From the NCBI GenBank assembly GCA_964436865.1, contig CAYTFK010000264.1, positions 1 to 10,065 on the forward strand: 10,065 bases of DNA, given 5' to 3'. Under the pieces are notes generated by a model. The model saw only the letters and a program-made list of their open reading frames with translations. It did no database searches and was not told the origin of the DNA. The stretch is from JAXGPP01 sp964436865 (GTDB taxonomy: Bacteria; Planctomycetota; Planctomycetia; Pirellulales; Thermoguttaceae). The translations under genes were made by a program, and so were the position numbers. Each line of letters begins with the position of its first letter. Position 1 is the stretch's first letter. Below, piece after piece: positions 6,416-10,065 of the stretch.

Positions 6416-6963
6416 GATCGCAAAGCTAACCTTATCACCCATGCAAGGGCCAATGCAGCCCCAACGGCGATCAAAAGGATCAGCGGTCCCAGCAGAAGCC
6501 AGCGACTATGCCTCGCCTGCATTTCGCGAACGGCGTCGGCGGCCTCTGGCGTTCCATCCGGATCGATTCCGTCCGATTCAAGATCGCCTCGAAGCGTCGC
6601 AATGTATTGCTCGGACCATTCGGCGAACGACGGCGACACTACACCGCTGCTGGGCGCATCGAGGTAGCAGTGATCGATCCACCATACCGCCCCGTTGGCG
6701 TCGGCCAGATCGATCGCGTGAACGCACGCTGATCCAGCACTGCCCAGGCAGAAGAAATGCGCTGGCCATGGAGGGACCCCGCCGGGCGCACCAGCTCGGA
6801 GCAATTGATTCTCCTCAATGAGTCGAGAAGGGTTGTCCCATAGTTCCGTGTCGTCGTTGCCCACGCACGCGCGTATGGGAAAGGCGAGCATCACCCTGCG
6901 ATACGTCGCCGGCAGTGCGATGCCCAACTCCGACTCGATTTGGGACAAGTCGTCTTCAGTCAT
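6412..6963 (-). CDS. SMI1/KNR4 (SUKH) domain protein with C-terminal membrane anchor
   Basis: The protein has 183 aa. The N-terminus, MTEDDLSQIESELGIALPATYRRVML, is the classic SUKH-1 opening: an acidic helix followed by LGIxLPxxYRxxM. Further SUKH-like elements are the NDDTELWDNPSRLIEEN segment (residues 36-52), HFFCLGSAGSACVHAIDLAD (69-88) and WWIDHCYLD (94-102). Residues about 155-180 form a strong hydrophobic helix (WLLLGPLILLIAVGAALALAWVI) with basic residues on both sides, and only three residues follow. It should therefore be a tail-anchored protein with the SUKH domain in the cytoplasm. Many SUKH proteins are immunity proteins of polymorphic or contact-dependent toxins; others have no known toxin. 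The overlapping downstream gene is the obvious partner. The start is ATG 6963, without a strong ribosome site. Confidence 0.85.
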   Translation of the reverse strand: MTEDDLSQIESELGIALPATYRRVMLAFPIRACVGNDDTELWDNPSRLIEENQLLRAGAPGGVPPWPAHFFCLGSAGSACVHAIDLADANGAVWWIDHCYLDAPSSGVVSPSFAEWSEQYIATLRGDLESDGIDPDGTPEAADAVREMQARHSRWLLLGPLILLIAVGAALALAWVIRLALRS

Positions 6964-6992
6964 TGCTCAAACCGACTATCGTACAGCAGGTT

Positions 6993-7043
6993 CGGCCAAG
7001 CCGTCACGCGCAGCGGCACTCTGCGGCCGGCCGGCTTTGGCCG
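6993..7043 (-). other. Composite hairpin between the 95-aa orphan and the SUKH gene
   Basis: An 11-bp inverted repeat with one bulged base (cggccaagccg at 6993-7003, cggctttggccg at 7032-7043) encloses a second stem, CGCAG/CTGCG, at 7009-7025. It begins one base after the TAG stop of the upstream gene and lies 29 nt before the SUKH start. No T-run follows on the - strand, so it is not a typical intrinsic terminator. It could separate the two transcripts or protect the 3' end. Confidence 0.5.
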
Positions 7044-7044
7044 A

Positions 7045-7332
7045 CTAACGAAGGTTCATGGAATCCGGGCCACGCACCTCGACCCATTCGGTTACGCCAA
7101 GATGCTCGCCCAGTAATCGCTCAACCACGGACTTGTTCAGCGGCCAGCCCTTAGGAAACCGGACGCATACGCCCGCTACTCCGCTTTCCCAGGTTGTCGG
7201 CTTGAACTCCGGAGAGGCAACTGGCCTCCGTGAGAAGATGACCACCTGCCAATCCTGCCCAGGCAGCCGATACGTCCCCTCGACGAAATGCATGTCATTT
7301 TCCATCACGAGGTCATAGCTGATTTCCGCTCG
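7045..7332 (-). CDS. Unknown 95-aa soluble protein
   Basis: I do not recognise the family. From ATG 7332 the product is 95 aa, starting MRAEISYDLVMENDMHFVEG. A TTG at 7380 would add 16 residues, but that part overlaps a duplicated upstream element. No ribosome site is clear for either start. The body contains YRLPGQDWQVVIFSRRPV, an alternating hydrophobic beta-hairpin pattern, and then a VCVRFPKGWPLNKSVVERLLGEHLGV segment that looks like strand-helix. It is a small alpha/beta fold with no membrane or export signal. Codon use is less GC-biased than in the flanking metabolic genes, which suggests transfer or relaxed selection. It is followed by a hairpin and then the SUKH gene. Confidence 0.6.
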   Translation of the reverse strand, partial: RAEISYDLVMENDMHFVEGTYRLPGQDWQVVIFSRRPVASPEFKPTTWESGVAGVCVRFPKGWPLNKSVVERLLGEHLGVTEWVEVRGPDSMNLR

Positions 7333-7377
7333 CATCAGAAGCGCGGGAAGCAAGCCCGCTCGTAACTTCAGTTCCGC

Positions 7378-7434
7378 CAACGGTTCGCCTGCCCGACGCC
7401 ACTCCGATCAAAGGGACCAGCGTCGAACAGCCAT
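7378..7434 (-). repeat. Duplicated upstream element, copy Y
   Basis: Read on the + strand this element begins ccaacggttcgcctgcccga and ends with gtcgaacagccatttcatt. It shares both ends with copy X (7804-7864) while the middle differs. It lies directly upstream of the 95-aa gene. Confidence 0.6.
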
Positions 7435-7455
7435 TTCATTCCATTGCGTCACAAC

Positions 7456-7492
7456 CCCTTGCACTCCCAAGGGCGTCCCCGGCGGGGACGCC
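7456..7492. other. Two overlapping, mutually exclusive hairpins
   Basis: A 9-bp perfect stem (ggcgtcccc at 7472-7480, ggggacgcc at 7484-7492) has a 3-nt loop. It overlaps a 6-bp stem (cccttg at 7456-7461, caaggg at 7468-7473), so only one can form at a time. Together they lie 52-88 nt after the stop of the 82-aa gene on the - strand. No T-run is present. This is the main feature of the 211-nt gap between the 82-aa gene and the 95-aa gene. Confidence 0.5.
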
Positions 7493-7543
7493 GGGGCGTA
7501 GCGTCCATGCCGCGTTGGGAGCGAAGCAGCACTGCATCGATTG

Positions 7544-7792
7544 CTAGACACCGCATAAGGCAACAACGATGGAGACGATCATTCCAACGAAGGCGTACAC
7601 CACGAATTGTACAATCGCACCCACGCCAAACACGACGAGTGCCGAGAACTGTCCCTGAATCAATGCGAACGAAAGCATCGAGCCTGGGTACGCGGCGAAC
7701 GCGAATCGATCAGGCAGTCCACCCAACAGGGACAGGCCAAGCACCAGGACTCCAAGCAGGCCATACGCAAGAGGAGGTGCAATCAACCGCAT
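7544..7792 (-). CDS. Small integral membrane protein (82 aa), unknown function
   Basis: The start is ATG 7792, well supported by GGGAGG with a 7-nt spacer, the best ribosome site in the island. The sequence is almost entirely hydrophobic. The first helix, LAYGLLGVLVLGLSLLGG, covers about residues 8-25. A short loop follows containing the only Asp-Arg pair and PGSMLSFALIQGQ. A longer helix comes next (LVVFGVGAIVQFVVYAFVGMIVSIVVAL, about 52-79). It is therefore a two-helix inner-membrane protein with few charges, no signal cleavage site and no family I can name. It could act as a small membrane accessory protein or simply be an orphan cassette gene. The upstream element (copy X) is shared with the next gene. 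Confidence 0.72.
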   Translation of the reverse strand: MRLIAPPLAYGLLGVLVLGLSLLGGLPDRFAFAAYPGSMLSFALIQGQFSALVVFGVGAIVQFVVYAFVGMIVSIVVALCGV

Positions 7793-7803
7793 TGTCTAAC
7801 CTC

Positions 7804-7864
7804 CCAACGGTACGCCTACCCGACGCCGCCCCTGCCGAAGGCGTGAGGTCGAATGGCATTTAAT
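7804..7864 (-). repeat. Duplicated upstream element, copy X
   Basis: Read on the + strand the first 24 bases, beginning ccaacggtacgcctacccga, match copy Y (7378-7434) at 22 of 24 positions. A variable centre of about 20 nt follows. The end (gtcgaatggcatttaatt) again resembles copy Y. An 8-bp inverted partner of its cctacccg (7815-7822) is found at 7901-7908. The element ends 11 nt before the start of the 82-aa gene and includes part of its ribosome-site region. Confidence 0.6.
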
Positions 7865-7931
7865 TGTCTTGCCTCCACCCGGTCAGCACCGCGTTCCGCG
7901 CGGGTAGGTCCCCCCGTCCATCGTTGCTTCA

Positions 7932-8246
7932 TCACCCGTAAAAGAGCATTCCAAATCCCCAGACGGCGTACAGAAGAAACGGTGTCTCGAAAAGCACCAG
8001 AAGCAGGAGCCATACCGAGCGTCGTACAAGTGCCGCGGCGATAGCTGCCAGAGCCCAGGCAGCTATCCAGGAAGCAAAACATAGAAATGCCATGGCAAGC
8101 GCATATCCAAGTCCGGCAAAGCTTCCACTTCCTTTTTCCGACGCGTGAGTCCAGGCGGACCAATATACCGCCGCAGGTATCGCGAAAAGGACAAGCGAAC
8201 CCGCTGCTGCGAGCAACGCACAACCTTTCCGTTCCATCTCGTCCAT
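7932..8246 (-). CDS. Multi-pass membrane protein (104 aa), unknown function
   Basis: The start chosen is ATG 8246 (MDEMERKGCALL). A nearby ATG at 8237 is equally possible, and a TTG at 8309 would add 21 residues that look non-coding. The protein has about four hydrophobic segments: CALLAAAGSLVLFAIPAAVYW (residues 8-28), then FAGLGYALAMAFLCFASWIAA (43-63) running into AWALAAIAAALV, and finally VWLLLLVLFETPFLLYAVWG. The charged N-terminus suggests insertion with the N-terminus inside. It has many Trp and Phe residues at the membrane borders. No family is recognised. It is the first gene of the leftward island, and a promoter for it is not obvious in 8247-8330. The 139-nt gap to the next gene holds copy X of the duplicated element. 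Confidence 0.7.
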   Translation of the reverse strand: MDEMERKGCALLAAAGSLVLFAIPAAVYWSAWTHASEKGSGSFAGLGYALAMAFLCFASWIAAWALAAIAAALVRRSVWLLLLVLFETPFLLYAVWGFGMLFYG

Positions 8247-8478
8247 CTCGTTGATCACGCCCGGGCCACCGATTCTTTGGTCCAACCCCAAGTACAGCTG
8301 ACCGCGCAAACTCCGTCCTCATCGGTTGCGCGCAAACGCTTCTACCCCCACCCTCATCCTATCCCAAGAGCGGGGTGTTTCCAAGAGCACCGCGGGCCGC
8401 GGAAGTCACTGCCGTCCAGCTCAACCATGTCTCTCCGCCACCCCGCTCCGCCCCCAGCCCTCTAGCTCCTCTCTCCTC
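8247..8478. other. Non-coding stretch
   Basis: I see no supportable gene. The stretch contains a pyrimidine-rich run and the phrase aacgcttctac (from 8334), which recurs at 8694 within a similar context (about 14 nt alike). The frames open here have no coding character. Confidence 0.5.
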
Positions 8479-8513
8479 ACTTCCAACTTCCAACGTCTAA
8501 CTTCTAACTCCTA
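8479..8513. repeat. Second heptanucleotide tandem array (ACTTCCA/ACTTCTA)
   Basis: Five consecutive 7-nt units: acttcca, acttcca, acgtcta, acttcta, actccta. The consensus is ACTTCYA, with 0-2 differences per unit. The preceding tctcctc and following ctttctg keep the same 7-nt phase in weaker form. The unit is different from the ATTGGTC array at 2814-2862, but the period is the same. Confidence 0.75.
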
Positions 8514-8541
8514 CTTTCTGAATTCGTGAGAAGATTTCCTG

Positions 8542-8571
8542 TTGACATTTAGGCCACGTATTATGTATATC
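8542..8571 (+). promoter_or_regulatory. Sigma-70-like promoter without an obvious gene
   Basis: A perfect TTGACA at 8542-8547 stands 18 nt upstream of TATATC (8566-8571), preceded by TG. The surrounding 40 bases are strikingly AT-rich for this genome. The only frame following it on the + strand is a repeat-derived open frame from GTG 8583 that I do not accept as a gene. Confidence 0.5.
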
Positions 8572-8573
8572 AG

Positions 8574-8587
8574 TACACTATCGTGTA
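8574..8587. promoter_or_regulatory. Operator-like inverted repeat TACAC-N4-GTGTA
   Basis: A perfect 5+5 inverted repeat with a 4-nt centre starts three bases downstream of the putative -10 element. That places it over the expected transcription start, as for a repressor site. A further half-site, gtatat-cag-tac, overlaps the -10 region. Confidence 0.4.
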
Positions 8588-8607
8588 TCGGTCGGCCGAC
8601 GCATCCG

Positions 8608-8643
8608 CGCCGGGCTCCGTAAAAAGCCCCTCGCCGGGCTCCG
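8608..8643. repeat. 12-bp direct repeat
   Basis: cgccgggctccg occurs at 8608-8619 and again at 8632-8643, a 24-nt period. The spacer contains aaaaagcccc, which can pair with gggct of the first copy. The function is unknown. Confidence 0.6.
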
Positions 8644-8746
8644 CGCCCAATCCGCGCGACCGCGCGATCGGCCCCGCAATTCACCCCAAGCGAACGCTTC
8701 TACTCCAATGCATCACTCCACTCACCAATCTCCACCCCTCACGTGG

Positions 8747-8833
8747 CACGGGCTTCCAGCCCGTGTACTTCCCCTGTGCCATCGGCTTCCAGCCCATGTT
8801 TTCCGTCCCCACACCACGGGCTTCCAGCCCATG
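8747..8833. repeat. Three evenly spaced REP-like palindromes
   Basis: Three 19-nt copies of CACGGGCTTCCAGCCCGTG lie at 8747-8765, 8780-8798 and 8815-8833, starting 33 and 35 nt apart. Copy 1 has a perfect 8-bp stem with loop tcc. Copies 2 and 3 each have one mismatched pair in the stem. The GGCTTCCAGCCC core is identical in all three. Palindromes of this type occur in large numbers in planctomycete genomes and create false frames reading 'GFQPV' or 'SSPC'. Confidence 0.85.
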
Positions 8834-9181
8834 TTCCTTGCCTTCAATCCCCCAACCCCTCTGCGAACTTCAACACTCGACCCAAAGGTGGTAGAAAACT
8901 TACATCCACGACCCAGGTGCGAAACACCTTCAACACAACCACTTGCCGCCACGCCCGTCGCCCAAGTCAACCGAAACACCTGCGTAGGGCGTTTCGCATC
9001 AGCGGGGGGTATGCCTGCGGCGCCTGGCTTTTCAGCCATCAGCCCTCGCAGATCGTTGCCTCCGAGAGCAACGAGGCCGAGCACGGGCGATCCGGAGACC
9101 ACGCCATGAACCACCCGCTTTCAACGTATGCCCACACGCTCGCTGCGCGTTGCACGGGCAGAAGAGATCGCAGGGCGGCGT
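8834..9181. other. Non-coding stretch with repeated short motifs
   Basis: No supportable gene. cgaaacacct occurs at 8920-8929 and 8972-8981, and a related inverted form, agggcgtttcg, lies at 8986-8996. The first copy forms a short aggtg-cgaaa-cacct hairpin. The open - strand frame 8722-9114 across this stretch runs through the palindromes and has no protein-like composition. It is treated as non-coding. Confidence 0.45.
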
Positions 9182-10065
9182 TCAGCGGCCTGCGGTGGCG
9201 CGCGACTGCTCGGCGCGGTGAGCGCCGTCGACGCGGAAGTGCGGGGCCGCCAATCCGGCGGTCGAGGGGCCGGGCACCGCCGTCGCTAGGGCAGGCTGGA
9301 AGGGCTTGGCGGGGCGAAAGCGTTGCCGGCGGCGGCCGATTTCTCCCATACCGCAGAGCCTTCCGGCCAGCCGCGAGAGCATCGCCGGCCGAGGAAAGCT
9401 GACCAGGAGTTCGAGCATTACCCGCACGGCGTGCAACAGGAGCGACCGGGCCCAACCGCCTCGCGGCGCCGATCGCCAGAAGAACCGTTCGGCATCGTAG
9501 GCCTGGCGAAACGCGCCCGCCGGGCAGCCGGCGTGCGCGACGACGCGGCACTCCGGTTCCAGCACGGTGCGGAGTCCGGTCTGCTCCAGGGCGAGGGCCA
9601 GATCGAGATACGGGTAATCGTCGCCCACGTCGGGCGCGAAGCGGCCCGCCAGTTCCCAGGCCGACTTGCGATAGAAGGCCGCGGCCGGGTGCGGGGCGAG
9701 CACCTGCGAGCGATACTGGCCCGCTTTCTCCGCATGGCAACCGTGCCCGAGCAACTGCGTGCTGCCGCCGCTGGCGTAGCCGACTCCGGCGGCGAGCACT
9801 TGGTCCACCCGATCGCCGTCGAGCACCACGGGCGCAACCGCGGCCACCTGCGGATCGCAGAATCGATCGAGCGCCGCGTCGGCCCAGCCCTCGCGGACTT
9901 CGACGCCGCAGGCGAGCAAGTGGACGATCGGCGCATCGCAGATGCTCAACGCGAAGTTGAGCGTCTCGCCGTGCGTCGCTCCCCGCGGCACGGGAACGAA
10001 GCGGACTTCATCGCCCAGGTCGTAGGGATCGGGGTAAGGTTCGTCCAGCAGGACCACGACCTCGC
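9182..10065 (-). CDS. Family 2 glycosyltransferase, N-terminus outside the window
   Basis: The frame is open to the right edge (Glu-Val before VVLLDEPYPDP), so the start lies beyond base 10065. The 291+ visible residues follow the GT-A plan. The first part is the strand VVLLDEP, then VPVPRGATHGETLNFALSICDAPIVHLLACG, the usual 'xxGxxxGxAxNxAL...' donor-site region. Next comes GVEVREGWADAALDRF, where family members normally show a DXD-like acidic motif. An acceptor-side segment DDYPYLDLALALEQTGLRTVLEPECRVVAH follows, at about 146-175 counted from GTG 10057. The C-terminal tail is hydrophobic (SLLLHAVRVMLELLVSF) and then basic, which suggests membrane association. It would transfer sugars from nucleotide donors in polysaccharide or glycolipid synthesis. 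Donor and acceptor are unknown. The acidic metal-binding motif appears replaced by Ala-Cys-Gly-Val-Glu-Val. Confidence 0.8.
   Translation of the reverse strand, partial: EVVVLLDEPYPDPYDLGDEVRFVPVPRGATHGETLNFALSICDAPIVHLLACGVEVREGWADAALDRFCDPQVAAVAPVVLDGDRVDQVLAAGVGYASGGSTQLLGHGCHAEKAGQYRSQVLAPHPAAAFYRKSAWELAGRFAPDVGDDYPYLDLALALEQTGLRTVLEPECRVVAHAGCPAGAFRQAYDAERFFWRSAPRGGWARSLLLHAVRVMLELLVSFPRPAMLSRLAGRLCGMGEIGRRRQRFRPAKPFQPALATAVPGPSTAGLAAPHFRVDGAHRAEQSRATAGR

Noticed and set aside
7444..7863. 139-codon + frame opposite the 82-aa membrane protein
   Set aside because: Arg/Gln-rich, no ribosome site, and it runs over hairpins and the duplicated element. The - strand gene has a strong ribosome site and a membrane-protein pattern.
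8747..8833. Possible small CRISPR array
   Set aside because: The repeats are short palindromes with 14-16 nt spacers, only three copies and no cas genes. They fit REP-like elements.
8722..9114. 130-codon - strand frame and the + frames at 8583-8894 and 8743-9402
   Set aside because: They read through the REP-like palindromes and show repeat-derived peptides (GFQPV, SSPC) with no domain or ribosome site. No frame keeps a protein-like pattern.
1..10065. tRNA, rRNA or known riboswitch
   Set aside because: Read through on both strands; no cloverleaf with a conserved T-loop, no rRNA signature and no riboswitch core was recognised. A covariance-model scan would be needed to exclude weak cases.

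Overview
The window is GC-rich bacterial DNA. It most resembles a member of the Planctomycetota (Pirellulales-like), probably from a metagenome or draft assembly. That assignment is an inference. It rests on the FG-GAP/VCBS protein with a signal peptide, the many palindromic repeats of the 'GGGCTTCCAGCCC' and 'GGACGGATT-AATCCGTC' type, the heptanucleotide tandem arrays, genes often lacking clear Shine-Dalgarno sites, and a cluster of small orphan genes that includes a SUKH (SMI1/KNR4) protein. A run of exactly 100 N (2907-3006) marks a scaffold join.

Left part, + strand, metabolic genes (1-4439). The window opens inside a type II NADH dehydrogenase. A complete dihydrolipoyl dehydrogenase follows, which is the E3 subunit of 2-oxoacid dehydrogenase complexes. 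Next come a 7-bp tandem repeat interrupted by the scaffold gap, then an exported seven-repeat FG-GAP/VCBS beta-propeller-like protein. A strong hairpin terminator closes the block, and two near-identical 29-nt palindromes flank that terminator.

Middle part, - strand, accessory island (about 4620-8250). Seven small to medium genes all read leftward. In transcription order they are: a multi-pass membrane protein, a small two-helix membrane protein, a 95-aa orphan, a membrane-anchored SUKH protein, a 204-aa orphan coupled to it by a GTGA overlap, a two-helix membrane protein, and a short basic helical protein. The gaps between them hold hairpins and one duplicated element that sits just upstream of two unrelated genes. 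The layout recalls a cassette-like or horizontally acquired island, but no integrase, transposase or clear attC pair is visible.

Right part (about 8250-9181) has no gene I can support. It contains a second, different heptanucleotide array, a promoter/operator-like AT-rich patch with no obvious gene, three evenly spaced palindromes and some repeated short motifs. The window ends in the 3' part of a - strand family 2 glycosyltransferase that runs off the right edge.

The left-hand genes belong to central respiration and pyruvate/2-oxoglutarate oxidation: LpdA makes NADH and NDH-2 reoxidises it. The island genes have no assignable pathway. The SUKH/orphan pair is the most plausible functional unit there.
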